Of a stretch of 64,000 nucleotides of DNA, positions 1 through 11,938 are shown one piece after another. A program made the translations under genes and the position numbers. Position 1 is the first letter of the stretch, and each line of letters opens with the position of its first letter. This DNA comes from Favolaschia claudopus (taxonomy: Eukaryota; Basidiomycota; Agaricomycetes; Agaricales; Mycenaceae). The notes under the pieces were generated by a model. That model did no database searches. It saw only the letters and a program-made list of their open reading frames with translations, and was not told the origin of the DNA. The stretch covers positions 496,001 to 560,000 of the forward strand of contig JAWWNJ010000115.1 in the NCBI GenBank assembly GCA_037176885.1, read 5' to 3'.

Positions 1-577
1 ATAGCTGAAGCTGAGCATTCAGAGCCTCCTGGGGAAGGCAGCTTGAGAGGGACTCTCTCGCGTCGTAATATCGCTCGACGTATTCTTCTGTCGCCTCATC
101 ATAATATCGACGACTCCACGTGCCCGTGTAAGCGTCGTAGTTGTCTTGGGGAGTATCTTCCCGCACTGTGACATCGATGGTAGTCCAAAGCCGCACGCAG
201 CCTCGCGCTATCTCCCTCCACGCCCGGCACACGTGCGTGAGCTTCCAGGGCGCAATGGGCACTTCCCACTTGTTCACCCTGCGCGTGTACCCGTCCAGCA
301 CCAGCCACTGGAAAACTTCGCAGATGAGTTCGGGTGGCAGACGCCTGACTGGTGCGCGGGAAAATTTGGTGGGATAGGATGTGAGAGTGGTGATCTGCGA
401 GTTACACTCGTCGATGGCTGCGGAAAGTCTGTTGGCTTTTCTTTCCGCTCGCACCAGTTGCATATGAAGGATGAAAATCTCCTCCTCGACATCGTCGTAT
501 TCTGGGGTCAAAGCGGAAAGCCGGTTCTCCGCGAGAACGATCAAGTCGTTCACCGTGCTGAGTGACAATTCCGACAT
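1..577 (-). CDS. F-box-like protein, N-terminal 192 residues (runs off the window)
   Basis: An ATG at 577 opens a frame with no stop to the window edge. The first ~60 residues are charged and probably coiled (heptad-like, Glu/Leu/Arg rich). Around residues 63-110 comes the typical Agaricomycete F-box-like block: RLPPELICEVFQWL, then APWKLTHVCRAWREIARG and RLWTTIDV. F-box proteins join Skp1 through this helix bundle and recruit substrates to SCF ubiquitin ligases; the substrate domain lies outside the window. The family is highly expanded in mushrooms, so orthology cannot be given. The F-box motif is seen directly; the SCF role is family knowledge. Confidence 0.85.
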   Translation of the reverse strand, partial: MSELSLSTVNDLIVLAENRLSALTPEYDDVEEEIFILHMQLVRAERKANRLSAAIDECNSQITTLTSYPTKFSRAPVRRLPPELICEVFQWLVLDGYTRRVNKWEVPIAPWKLTHVCRAWREIARGCVRLWTTIDVTVREDTPQDNYDAYTGTWSRRYYDEATEEYVERYYDARESLSSCLPQEALNAQLQL

Positions 578-1478
578 TGAAAAGCGGGATTCGAGGTGAA
601 ACTGAGGCGCCGAGATGTGAACAGGGTGACAGTAGGCAGAGAGGATAGTCGTTGTTTAGTTAAAACTTTGCCTCGCGACGACCATGAGGCGTAACGGGCC
701 GGCGCTCCGCTTCGATAGGTATTTTGAGGGCCGGAGTTTATTGACTTGACTGAAACGATCCGCCCACAGCCCGTAGAGAAGGAACTAGAAGGCAGAAAGA
801 GAGATAGAGACATAGGATTTAGAGAAGTGAGTAGCAAGCATTGAACCGAGAGGAACACAAGAAACTTGAAAAAACAGGTGACGGCCTTGGCCTGAACTGT
901 CCTGGCAGTGTCGTAGCTGAGAGTCTGGACTGAAGACGATTGACTTGGGGCGAGAACAAGATATTTTGAAGAATTAAAAGAGCAGATTTTGGCAGATCTT
1001 GAGCCAGGAACGCAGCAGAGCGAAATACGACATCGCCAACATGGGAGTTGGGAGCAAGCTGTCCCTTTGTTGTGGTATATTGACTTTGCATGTCCTCGGC
1101 AATCAACGACCACCATCGGCACGCTCCTGAGTCCTGGATTCGTCGGCGCCGTCGCCCTTCATTCTCCGCTACGTGGCTCATGCGCTCAAAGCTAGCGAGC
1201 TGCTGCTCTTTTCCTCTCATGTTCCCTCAGAATCCAACCTCGAGCTTTTTAAGCTCCGGTGCAGGTGCCGTGTGCACAGGATTTTTGAGCGGCAAATCTA
1301 ACATTTGAAGGCCGTCGTGTTCAAGAAAGTCGGACTCGAGCATACTTACAACTATAACATCTCGATTGTGTTCTGCCAAAAAGTCCTGAGTCGCCCGCTT
1401 GAAAGGGCTGAAATATAATATATCTCACCTTCCACCACAAATCATTCGCATCCATCCAACTATCGTTTTCCGACCATT
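578..1478. other. Intergenic, between an F-box gene and the end of the next gene
   Basis: Open frames here are short, overlap on both strands and show no family motif or convincing splice pattern. The first part should hold the promoter of the leftward F-box gene. I see no RNA gene and no clear repeat. Confidence 0.5.
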
Positions 1479-2692
1479 TTAGCTATAATTCGACGATTTT
1501 AGCGCAGAAACAAGGGAAAAGCGGACGAGATGTACCACATATTTCTCCTTCAGGCGAGGAAAGGATGCGGAGACGGTTGGCTTGAAGTCCGAAGTCACCT
1601 CAAATACAATGAGACGTTGCGTGTTATGGACATAAATTTCCAGTAAGGCAGCATCTAGCGCCGTGTAATCTTCGGCAGTGGGATCGTATTGTCGAAACGA
1701 GATTGAGATCTTGTGGATAGCGTGCTGACTGGGAATCGAGGCGAGCATAGAGACTATTACTGCAGCGGGATAGCCCAGCGTAGCGCGCAGATCGGAAAGA
1801 TTTGGAAGTAAAGATATGTCGATCAGAAATCCAGCATCCAAAGTAAAAGGCTACGAACGTTTGTCAATGATTTGTTGAGATACTCAGGAAACTAACGCCG
1901 CACCATATAGGATATATCGAGAAATTGACAAGCTCGAAAAGCGTGGGATGGAAGAACCTCTTTCCAAAGATAACCCAGCTCACTCTGGGTCCCGATGGAG
2001 AGCACACGGAGATCGGAGAGATCAAAGGGGTGCAGAGCGAACCCGTAAGTATAGCTTCGTTCAGAATCGTCCTTGAACCCCAAGTTATCAAGACGCAGCG
2101 CGGGTATGCGGATGCGCGGACGAGAGGCGGCGGGATAGTCGAGTAGCTCGGTGCCTCCGAATACCAGCCACCTGAGCTCGACGTGGCGAAGGGAGGGTGC
2201 GCAACGCGGCCAGATATCAACGAGTCCGGCGAAGCTGCTGAGCATGAGTGAGAGTCTCAGCGTGCAAAGCGTGGGATGGCAGATCGATGCCTCGAGGACG
2301 TCTGGGTAGATTTTGTCCATGAAAATCGATGATTCATGGAGCTGCGGGAAGGAGAGACAGCTGATTTTACAGATTGTTGTGTTGATGGGGTTGGAACCCA
2401 TCAGAACGGTGGATACGGCGCGGATGTGGCGACGCAGACGGGAGGAAGAGGAGAGTGCTTCGTACAGTATCAGCGCCTTTTCGGGGGTTATGATTTGCAA
2501 CGGCTTTATGAATAGGTCGCCTGAGCGTTTTCCGATCGAGATGTGTCGAAAGAGATGGGATTGAGCCTCATCAGTCCACGAGGATGCGACCAGGGAGCAG
2601 GAAAGTAGATCGCGAGGGGAGTTGGCGAGGCCAATGAGGCACTGGTCAAGGATTTCTTGGATATTTAGTGCGAGTGGCGCATTGTGCGCCAT
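1479..2692 (-). CDS. F-box/LRR-like protein, 386 residues, two exons
   Basis: Exon 1 runs 2692-1904 and exon 2 1850-1479, joined across a 53 nt intron (donor GTGCGG, acceptor TCGTAG) that keeps the frame. I chose the ATG at 2692 because the N-terminus there (ALNIQEILDQCLIGLANS, then LLSCSLVASSWTDEAQSHLF) is the short F-box-like start common in Agaricomycetes; an upstream in-frame ATG at 2938 would add an unusual 82-residue leader. The rest has spaced Leu-rich segments (LCTLRLSLML, LRHVELRWLVFGG, LSDLRVLSIG) like degenerate leucine-rich repeats. The donor is non-consensus; a GTTAGT 7 bp further on breaks the frame. Role in substrate recruitment is inferred from family. Confidence 0.7.
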
Positions 2693-3529
2693 GGGCTTTT
2701 CACGGCGACTCAGTCCAAGGCAGGCAAGCATTGAGGATGGGGCAAGGAATCTGACACAAAGAGGTTCAGGGAAGCAGAGAGCGAGAAATCGATGGTAAAA
2801 CTCACCGGGGGTGGCTAGTAGGCTTGGGGCGATGAAAGCGAGACGCAAGAAAGAATGCCACGCGGTGGGTTCATCTACCGGCCTGGAGTCAGGCAATGAT
2901 ACGAATAAAGCAATTCTTCGACTTCTCGAATTCCGCAACCTCGTTTTCGAATTGAGACGCCACGCCGAGGAGTTGGGAGCGGCGAGAAGGGGAGGTGTTT
3001 TACGTTGCGAGTCGTCAAATAGGGAATTTTTGGATCTTCAAAGCACAAATATTATTGCTGAGGCACGAAACTGGGCCTGATCTTCGGAATGGCAAGTGGT
3101 CGGGCTTAAACAAAGGAGAGATGTACATTTTTCGAGCCAAAATTGTCAATGTTGTGGTCTCTGGCCCATGCCTGCAGCAGGCAAGTAATTTCCAAGTGCG
3201 GTTCGGAACGTTGCAATGATCAAATCCATTTGCAAGTTAGCCGGAAACTGAAAACGGCGTTACAGATTCCAAAGCAAGGGAGGGAGTTAACAGTGTAAGC
3301 CGCAGTCGTGCGAGCACATAGAAACCGGCGCGACTTCGAGATGGTGGTTGGAGTCAAGACGAGTGACAATCACGCTCGTGACGCGAGTCTGATCAGGTCT
3401 GATCATGATGTGATGCAATTTGAAACTCCGCTTTTCTTCCTCTCCCACACTTCACAAATCACAAAGACTCAACAAAGACTCCAGTCACCAGTGCCTCCCG
3501 TCTTTCAAGTCTCGCAGAGAGAAGCTACC
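2693..3529. other. Divergent promoter region between an F-box gene and BTB gene 1
   Basis: This spacer lies between a leftward and a rightward gene, so it should hold both promoters. The stretch just before 3530 is pyrimidine-rich, as is usual for fungal 5' leaders. No RNA gene or mobile-element end was seen. Confidence 0.4.
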
Positions 3530-4513
3530 ATGGCGCAAGCTGAACAGAGCCCATCTGCCCCTTCATTTGTGGCCACAGCACCATTCGACGACGTGTCCGC
3601 GGACACCATCCTGCGCTCCTCCGATGGCATCGATTTCCATGTTTGGCGTGTCGTTCTATCTAGCGCTTCACCCTTCTTCAGGGACATGTTCTCCCTCCCT
3701 CAAGACACATCATTCGATGCAGGGATCCCTGTCATCCCCGTCGCAGAAAACTCTCAGCTGCTTGACGTCTTTCTACGATTCTGGTATCCCGGTGCCACCC
3801 AGAAGCCGTTCGAAGATCTAGACCAGCTCGCAGACGTTATTGAGCTTGCGATGATGAAATATGACCTGCAGTATCTCGCGCCACTCCTCCGGAGGCAGCT
3901 GGTTACATACAAAGAGGCGCATTGTCTCTCTGTTTTCGCCCTAGCGTGCTACTATGGCTGGCTCGACATCGCCAAGGAGGCCGCTAGGCAAGCTCTCGCG
4001 CTGAATCTACGCTTCCTCATCAGCGCGAAGTCTCCGCACCTCGACCGTATCACTGGTCAACAATTCCAGAGTCTCCAAAGATACCACGTCGAGTGTAGCA
4101 AGGCTGCATCAGCAGCTGGACGCTCTCTCATTTGGACCGATACCGAATACGCCTGGCTGAAGTGCGCCACTTGCGAACCGTATCCGTGGCAGCAACATTC
4201 CGCTGTCGGTCCGCCGGTCACAGCCCGCGCCTGGATCTTTCAATACCTTGACAATGCAGCGGCGCTTTTGAAAGAAAAACCGGCCACTAATTTGAAAGAT
4301 GATGCGCTGATTGCTGGTGCTCATCAGAAGATTGTCGCGTGTGGACAATTAGCTGGTTCAAGCCACTGTCAGAACAACGGACTACGAGACCTATTCAAGT
4401 TCATCACGGAAAAATACATTTCAGCTATCAATGAAGCAATTGAAGCGGCGAGTTCATTCTGTTTTTGTTTGTATGAATCTAAACGGATCATTTAGGTTTC
4501 GTTGCGAATTTAG
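3530..4513 (+). CDS. BTB/POZ domain protein, paralogue 1 (311 residues, probable GC-AG intron)
   Basis: The ATG at 3530 gives an N-terminal BTB/POZ domain at roughly residues 20-120 (ADTILRSSDGIDFHVWRVVL, SPFFRDMF), the dimerisation fold used for example by Cul3 adaptors. An Agaricomycete-specific helical tail follows. Paralogue 2 at 28721 has exactly the same exon-1 length (306 codons) and a final exon of VPLRI-stop after a GT-AG intron. Here the matching site reads GCG|GCGAGT, and 48 nt later a TTTAG acceptor is followed by codons for VSLRI-stop. I therefore model a GC-AG intron at 4448-4495. If it is not removed, translation reads into the intron and stops at 4495 after about 15 unrelated residues. 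The partner is unknown. Confidence 0.8.
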
Positions 4514-5071
4514 TGATCTGGAATCAGCGTAAGGATTTTTTCGCAATTTTATGATAGATTCCTTCTGATTTGGCGTTGTAGGTTCTGGATTGTATTCTTA
4601 ATGTAATGAATTTCTGACGCTCGCTATCCAATTCTTCCTGAATCCTCAAGAAACGATACAACGAATCAAGTCTAACTAGCAACTTTAAAGCCGACCGCAC
4701 TGCTTTGGTCTCGAAAGCCGCTACGCGCAAGTTTTCAAGATGGTGAGGAGCTACGACGTAACCTGTCCTCTCATGTGCTGTGATTGTGCGCGTGTAACGT
4801 CCCGTTCTTCATACTAGTAGCTCACGGCTCCTGGTTGTTCATTTCTCCTAACACGCTGTTTCGACCCCCTTGCTTCCTTGCCTGAACCTCACTCATCCCA
4901 TCGCCGCCCTATCTTCTCAAGATGAATCCACCACCCTCAAGCCGCACCTTTTACTCAAAGTGAAGCGTCTTTATCTTACGAGCTCCCAAACTGCTTTTCA
5001 AGGCACGCCTTTTTCACTTGCAAGTCATCTCAGCACGGCGAACGAATCGCTCTTCCATCCCAACCACCACC
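4514..5071. other. Intergenic, upstream of the DUF6535 gene
   Basis: No convincing coding frame is seen. The part after about 4840 is CT-rich and ends at CACCACC just before the ATG at 5072, a good fungal start context. Confidence 0.4.
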
Positions 5072-7677
5072 ATGAACGACGAGAAACCCTTTGTTCCCGA
5101 CGTAGAAAGCATGATTCCCCGAATATTTCACCGGTTTGCAGCTGAACGATGAGTTAGCAGGAGCCGCGAGTAACGATGATTCGGACGACGCAGCGGGAGC
5201 GAAGATGTGGTCTATATACGTTGGCGAGGCGGAGAAGTACGACAAGGCGCTTGTTGACAGCTGGAAGAGTGACATGGATGGTCTTCTGATCTTTGTGAGT
5301 GAAATGGTTGTCGAACAAACCAAGCTTCAATTGTTTTACCCATTTTTAGGCTGGTCTTTTCTCTGCGATTTTAGGGGCTTTTCTGATTGAGAGCTATAAA
5401 ACGCTCTCCCCGGATCCCGAGGACGATACAGTCGCTCTGTTGAAGCAGATTTCACGGCAGCTCGCAGGATTAGCGAATGGGACCTCGGTCGACATCCCTG
5501 CTCCGCATCCATTTATTCCTCCGACCTCGGCTCTAGTTTGCAATCTGCTCTGGTTCATCAGCTTGGGTCTCAGCCTGTCTTGTGCCCTCATTGCGACCCT
5601 CGTGGAACAATGGGCACGAGATTTCATCTACAAGACAGATATGCGATCTTCCCCCATTATCCGCGCTCGGATTTTCGCGTATCTATACTTCGGACTTAAA
5701 CGGTTCAAAATGCATGCCGTAGTGGAGGTTATTCCACTGCTATTACACGCCTCCCTCGTTATTTTCCTCGTGGGACTCATTGCGTTCCTCAACCCCGTGA
5801 ACACAAGCGTCATGATTTTGGCCATCATCATGCTAGGCATGTCGCTGGCGGTTTATTCAGTGCTCACCATACTACCGATTCTTTCTTCCGACTCTCCGTA
5901 CCAGACACCCCTTTCCGGTGGACTCTGGCGGACATTCCAATTCGTCTTAGCAATTTGCCGCGTGACGAAAAAGGATGATCAACAATTTATTTCGATGGTG
6001 GAAAAAATGAACCAAGTGGCGATAAATCATTCGGAACAACGCAACAAACGTGACCACCGTGCACTGTGTTGGACTGTGCGATCGTTGGCAGACGATACCG
6101 AACTTGAACCATTTCTTGAAGGCATCGTCGACGCGCTGTTGAGCTCACAGGGGCGGCGCGTGGCTTACGATGAACATGTCAGGACCCTTTTGCGGGACAC
6201 AGATGTGCGGTTTCTGAAGCGGTTAGAATCCTTTCTCCGGAACAGCAATAGCGATCTTCTCTCGTTAGAAACTCAGAACAAACGCCGCATCGCTGCGTCA
6301 AAAGTTCTATGGGCGATTGCAACTCTTCCCTGCAGCGATTCCCTAGTCTCTAGACAAATGCTACAACAATATATCCTCGTACCTGCGGTTGAGCCGCTCG
6401 AATTCTTCGATCTTGATCTCCTCCAGATACCAGGCCTGTGGCCGTCCCAGGCAGCACGGTATCAAGCATCTAGTCGCGCGGTGCTAGCTTTCAATGCTCT
6501 CGTGGTGGCCCTCAATGAAATTGGACGCATGATACTATTATTGCGTAAAATCCAATGCTCAGCTCCCAGAGTCACTGGCGCCCCGGGTTACGATAACTCC
6601 CACTTCAAATTTCATGTGGAATCTGTCCTCATAGCGGTCGATCCACTTATAACCAAACTCCGCCGCCTTATAAATCTCATCCGACTCGGAGCGGGAGGAC
6701 GGGATGATCCAGACCGTGATAATTTCGTGTGGCACTACAACGCTTCTGAATATCTTGACACCTTCCAGATCCGGATGAAACTCGATGAACCGTTCGACTA
6801 CCCACCATCGCATAAGGGCACTAGTACTGGCTCATTTGACTGGATAGTCGAGCGTCTCTCAGACCTAGAAGCACTCAGTGATGCGGTTGACGCGTGGAAA
6901 GACGATATATTTTCAACCTTTCTGTACAATGCTGGCACCCTCGAGGCGGCCGTGTACAAGTTCTCGGCAACTCTGTCTCTTTTCATGCATCACTGGCAGT
7001 CAGGTCCCGGTGACCTCGGAGGGGTGAAGACGTCATACACGCGGGATCGCCGACTGTCGACAGACAGGGCAGTTAGCTTCAGTGCCACTTTCAACTCAAT
7101 TGTAGATCACTGGGAATCTTCCCTGGAGCGCGGCCTAAGCAGACACGTCGAGGAAATTCTGGTAGTATTGCTAGATATATGCTCCAGTGCAATCGATGAT
7201 TCAGATCCAGGGTCAGCATGGTTTGTCCCCTCGATCCTGTTCAAAGTCTTGCATCCACCCAGCTGTCCAGATTCTGAATCAGTCTCACGATCAACTCTGC
7301 TCACCCAGTGCGATACGTTGGCGTTGTGCGACTGCCTTAACGCAAACCTGGAGCGGGACAAGACGTTCGGAGGTTTCCTGGACTGCACTGCAATTATTGA
7401 ATCAATCTGGCAGGTTGCTTTTGCAATGGCAAAAGATCGCAGGAGGTTTGAAACTCAAAGAATGCGCAATATAATGCACAATCTCATTGATTCCTTGCGG
7501 CGAGATGAACCAACTATCCTCGCTTGTTATTCAACTATCGCCCTCATCCAACACAACACATGCAATAACGTTGACTGGCAGCAGTCTAAAGAATCTATCA
7601 CCTCGATTCTACAGGACCTGGACGTTCAAAACAAGACTCTTTCCGCCACAATCGCAGAATATGAAAACACTGTCTGA
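5072..7677 (+). pseudogene. DUF6535 membrane protein, N-terminal 836 residues, cut by an insertion
   Basis: Exon 1 is 5072-5101, exon 2 5142-5294 and exon 3 from 5350. The introns of 40 and 55 nt restore the classic DUF6535 start: DGLLIF joined to AGLFSAILGAFLIESYK, then LSPDPEDDTVALLKQ. Four hydrophobic segments follow: the AGLFSAI stretch, LLWFISLGLSLSCALIATLV before EQWARDF, a VIPLLLHASLVIFLVGLIAF stretch, and VMILAIIMLGMSLAVYSVL. The rest is a long helical cytosolic region of unknown function. At codon TAT (7660-7662) a repeat begins and brings a stop at 7675-7677. The original reading frame resumes at 11939. The gene is therefore probably a recent disruption, though a shortened membrane protein could still be made. 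Confidence 0.8.
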
Positions 7678-7696
7678 GCCTGGGAAGACAGTGTGC
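7668..7696. repeat. Hairpin at the left end of element unit 1
   Basis: ACACTGTCT and AGACAGTGT form a perfect 9 bp stem around a 10 nt loop, six bases inside the element end. The same hairpin is present in unit 2 at about 11555-11583. Such a structure could be recognised during transposition; this is inference. Confidence 0.75.
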
Positions 7697-8299
7697 CGTT
7701 TTGTGACAGCGGCAGAGAGGGGCCGATCAGTTCCGGACCTCTCTCTTTCCTCAACCACCATCATCTCCTTCGTCCTGCCAGCTTTCCGCGTTCACGAATG
7801 TTCCGACTTCACGTTGCTCTGCTTCTTTTTCTCTCTAGACACTCAACATCCTGCTTCAAGCCTAATCCTCTTGACCCCACTGTGGTACAGTACCATGTCC
7901 GACTCATCCATTTGCGAACAGTGCAGCAGCACCTAAAACCGCTGAATCGACATCACGTTCCGGCACTCCTCATCATTTGCATACGACCCACCTGCACCCC
8001 CATCCGTCCTCCCCGAAACTCACTAGCTCACTCATTCTGTGTCGAGGCTGGCAACTGGCAACCCCTGACTCCTGTCTCATATCTGGTCTCTCTGCGTCAA
8101 CTTTCAATCTATCGGAATACTTCCTTGGGTCCCCCAAGCTGGTAATATTCCTTATCATTCCCTATCTACTACCAATACTGTTCACTCGTTTCCAACGAAC
8201 TCGCATTCACAATATCAGCACGATTCCCGATGAGCTCATCCGCCTCGTTTCTTTCGAGTCGTCGATTTATACTCATATTACATGCTTATGCGGCGTCCG

Positions 8300-8710
8300 C
8301 GCCTTCAGTTCACGTTTACGATTCAAGCTCAAGCGGCACTCGCACCCTCTATATTCGATTCAATCTTACAGCTAAAGTCTTCAATTTCAAAGCTCAAGCG
8401 GCGTTCGCGCCTTTTCACGTTCACAGTTCAATTTATAGCTCAAGCGGCGTTCACGCCTTGTCACTTTTCACAGCTGAAGTCAATTTAAAGCTCAAGCGGC
8501 GTTCGCGCCTTGTCACCTTCACAGTTCAAGTCAAAAGCTCAAGCGGTGTTCGCGCCTCTCATGTTTACAGTTCAAGTTCATTACCAAGCGACGTTCACGC
8601 CTTTCACGTTCACAGTTCAAGTTCAATATCAAGCGGCGTTCACGCCTTTCACGTTCGCAGGTCAAGTCCAAAGTTCAGGCGACATACCGGCCTTTCACGC
8701 CCACACTCTC
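8300..8710 (+). repeat. Minisatellite, 7-8 copies of a ~50 bp unit
   Basis: The core AAGCGGCGTTCGCGCC followed by TTTCACGTTCACAGTTCAA recurs about every 40-57 bp with substitutions and small indels. It lies inside element unit 1, and open frames across it are probably a by-product of the repeat. Confidence 0.75.
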
Positions 8711-11413
8711 GCTATTCCACATCGATTTCTGTGTTCCAAACCAACGACTTCTGCAATTTCTTGATATGTCCGGCACCAGGCTCAAGATCTTAGCGCACGT
8801 CGCCCTCAAGGCTATGTTTTGCCGACTTTCATTCAATGTATGGTTCACCTATCCCTATTCTACGCTGATCCCTTCCGTAACCCCTCAATATTTGTCCAAA
8901 ATTTCATGGTTCAATTTCTCGCCCAACAATCATTCTGAGGGCCAGCAGCCACTTCTCAACGCTTTCTTTGCCGCACTGTCAAGTCCACCTTATATCTCGT
9001 GCTTCAGCAACTGATGCCTTATACGACTCGATTCTCTCAAAGATCACTCTGCACTCCAACAATCACTTGTGGAAGCTTTGTTTAATCTGCAGCCACAACC
9101 GGCTTATATCTCTTTTCTCAACCACCTGAGCTCGCTCCGCCTCTCCGGCTAACTAGCTAGGGCGGATAACCATTGACATCACCTTGCGCTTGGTCCAAGA
9201 TCCCGCTACAACTGACCGTTGCCACTCAAAGCCCAACAATCCCGTATTACTGTCCGTGACAAACGAATGCTCAATTTACTCGGATCGACCTTCGAATTTT
9301 CAATCCATACCCGTCGACGGGTCACCCAGGTGTCTTTGAAAGCATGCCGTCAAAATTTCGCTTTCTATGGTCCGCGCTGCCCAATATTCCACGGCTCAAT
9401 ACTGTTTCCCATTCACGCTTGATAGAGCACAATATTTATGCTTCACCATTCACCGTTGATCTGGTTGCCGAAGTTACTCCAGGTTGTCCAAACTCCAGGC
9501 GAAGCGGTATAAAGAAACTCACGCGAGAATCGCCGATTTCACAGCAGATTCAATGCTCTATAGATCTATAATGCTTACCTGCCGTGTCTACAAACTGCAA
9601 GTCGTCCTACTCTCCGTACTCCCTGCATCTTTCCCTCCCTGCATGTATCAAACCCATCCGAACGCTAGAATCGACTCACTCTACGTCTCAGGATAGCTAT
9701 GAGCTTTCACACGTCCGACCCTATGAAACTCAAACTCCCGTGCTTGGCCTGTCTTCGTGTAATGACCAAAGTTACGATGGTCGGGACACGCTCAAAGCCA
9801 CCCAACCACACGTTGCACGTTCAATATATTCAGACCATCACGAGTGCTACAACTTCACACATCGTCGACAATCCTTCGCACTAACGCACCAGTTCGAAAT
9901 ACTTCATACTCTCGTCCGCATCATATTCCCCAGGACCGGCTGCCATCAAAATTGGATTCCGATTAATTGTTCTCGGCTGCTTTTGAGTCAAGGGTCACTT
10001 ATTGAATAACTATCATGCATCACCTTCAAGTGTTACCTACCTTCTTGTGATCGAGTTCTGTGCTTCACGACATCGGCCGCCGGGCTTCAGGCTGAATTCA
10101 CGGATGCAATCATTTGTCTTGGGCGCCCCATACCGTAATACCAACACTCTATTCACGCATACCGAGCTTACAGTCGCATCTAATTTGCAAAATCAGACCT
10201 TATCTTTCTTATACGTTTGGAGGCTCCGATTGTCCTCACTGTGCATGCTTGAAACGCAGAATTCTAATTCCCTTGATGTCGAATCGTTCTTGTCAAACAC
10301 AACACGCTGACTTCAGACGCTCAGGTTGCTCCCCCCTCCGATCCCCATTCCCTCCATCAGATATCGATTACCTGTGCCTTCAAGCATCTGACAAGACCAA
10401 TCGGGTCTCGCTGTTAAGTCAGAACCGTATCGAGAGTATTTATTCCTCGCTGCCAACTTGAATTTTGCTGTTCACCTTCAAGCAATAATTCCCCGACCTG
10501 AGATTACCTCGATGTAACTTCTGATCCATGCTGCCCTTCAATGACCAGTCACGGCAAACGGACTACGTTATGCAATATGATTGCATTCGGAATCTTGTCC
10601 TCCAATTCCATTGTTTGTCTCACAATCAGATACAACGCAGATTCACCGGTTTGCACCGCACTGGCCATCTTATGCTTCGATACAGCCCGCTCAACACCAT
10701 TTCCTTCCTAGACTACAAACTTTACGAGGTGGTTTAGGCGCAATAACCCTGTGCTTGCGACCTATCTTGCTGGTATTTATCATAAAATTCCTGCTTCAAC
10801 CGAAACACGAATTACGGATCGGTGCTCAGCACCATTCACGCGCTCTCCCCAAGTCCGGTTACTTCATCCTTCTCTTTCGAACAAAGTTGATTCAGATTGG
10901 GAACTCGAACTACAAACGCCACATCCCGCCACAATCACTTCTCTGGACCTTGTTTCTGCATTAATTCGGCGATCTTCAGCGTTGTACCATTCTAGCGTCA
11001 ACGATATTCTAGATTCATGAGAACATCATGATGAACTTTCAAACCCGAACTCTCGGTCACTCGATCTCACCCGAATAACCCACTCAATCGGTTATCACAC
11101 AGTCGATTCCTTGACGTCCGCGAACGCTCTCCTCTCGAACTTTTCTCTCCCTTGCACGACTCAATGACTTCTTGACGCCATCTCATTCTCAACCGTCGTA
11201 TTCTGTCCTGCAGCATTCAGTTTCAACGCTGACCAACTTGGCGACATTCACAAAACAAATCTTGGCTATTGGCGATTCGTGACAGATTAGATTTGTAAAA
11301 CACGAACGAAATATTGGCCCGACTGCTAAAATTTGCCGCTTGATTTGGGAGCCGCCTTTTCTTGTGGGTTAGCCGCGGGCGCGTGGGTTGCCCTCGTCTG
11401 GGCGTCTCTGTTT

Positions 11414-11549
11414 TGGGTTCATCCTCGCGCACCCCATCGCCCCACGCCCTGGGCGCCAGCGGCTCAAGTATATATCACCGCGGCGTGCTCCCACACCCAC
11501 ACCTATGTGGCTGTCTCCGTCCCGAACCGAACGAAGCATTGAACAAAAT
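11414..11549 (+). repeat. 136 bp 3'-end block, copy 1
   Basis: It matches 11803-11938 base for base by eye, from TGGGTTCATCCTCG to GAACAAAAT. It marks the right end of unit 1 and touches the left end of unit 2, sharing the two bases AT. Confidence 0.85.
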
Positions 11550-11938
11550 GAAAACACTGTCTGAGCCTGGGAAGACAGTGTGCCGTTTTGTGACAGCGGC
11601 AGAGAGGGGCCGATCAGTTCCGGACCTCTCTCTTTCCTCAACCACCATCATCTCCTTCGTCCTGCCAGCTTTCCGCGTTCACGAATGTTCCGACTTCACG
11701 TTGCTCTGCTTCTCCCACCCACCCTCCCTTTATTTTCGCGTTTATGATCAATCCTGATTCGAGATCTGCGCAATTCGAGGAGGCGGTCACAGAGTGGGGC
11801 AATGGGTTCATCCTCGCGCACCCCATCGCCCCACGCCCTGGGCGCCAGCGGCTCAAGTATATATCACCGCGGCGTGCTCCCACACCCACACCTATGTGGC
11901 TGTCTCCGTCCCGAACCGAACGAAGCATTGAACAAAAT
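11548..11938. mobile_element. 391 bp element, unit 2 of the head-to-tail pair
   Basis: It consists of the 166 bp left block (11548-11713), 89 bp of unrelated sequence, and the 136 bp right block (11803-11938). It looks like a deletion derivative, or a relative with a different core, of unit 1. The host coding frame resumes directly after it with AGT GTG TGG at 11939. Confidence 0.75.

Larger units (their letters stand above)
7661..11549. mobile_element. 3.9 kb element, unit 1 of a head-to-tail pair, no coding capacity
   Basis: The unit starts with 166 bp (7661-7826) identical to 11548-11713 and ends with 136 bp (11414-11549) identical to 11803-11938. The 3.6 kb between holds only short frames with no motif, plus a ~50 bp tandem repeat near 8.3-8.7 kb. 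There are no long terminal repeats in normal order, no matching inverted ends and no Helitron-type CTRR end. The dinucleotide AT is present at 7661, at the junction (11548) and at 11937, so it may be a target duplication or a target preference. The terminal blocks are identical by eye, which suggests recent activity of a non-autonomous element. Its class is unknown. Confidence 0.7.

Noticed and set aside
550..1220. 190- and 133-codon minus-strand frames
   Set aside because: They overlap each other and the start of the F-box gene, and have no motif.
8230..8793. 187-codon frame through the minisatellite
   Set aside because: Its periodicity comes from the ~50 bp DNA repeat; the unit length is not constant or a multiple of three.
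7661..11938. LTR retrotransposon or Helitron
   Set aside because: The shared blocks are in A...B/A...B order and not full repeats at both ends; no gag/pol, primer site or TC...CTRR ends are seen.
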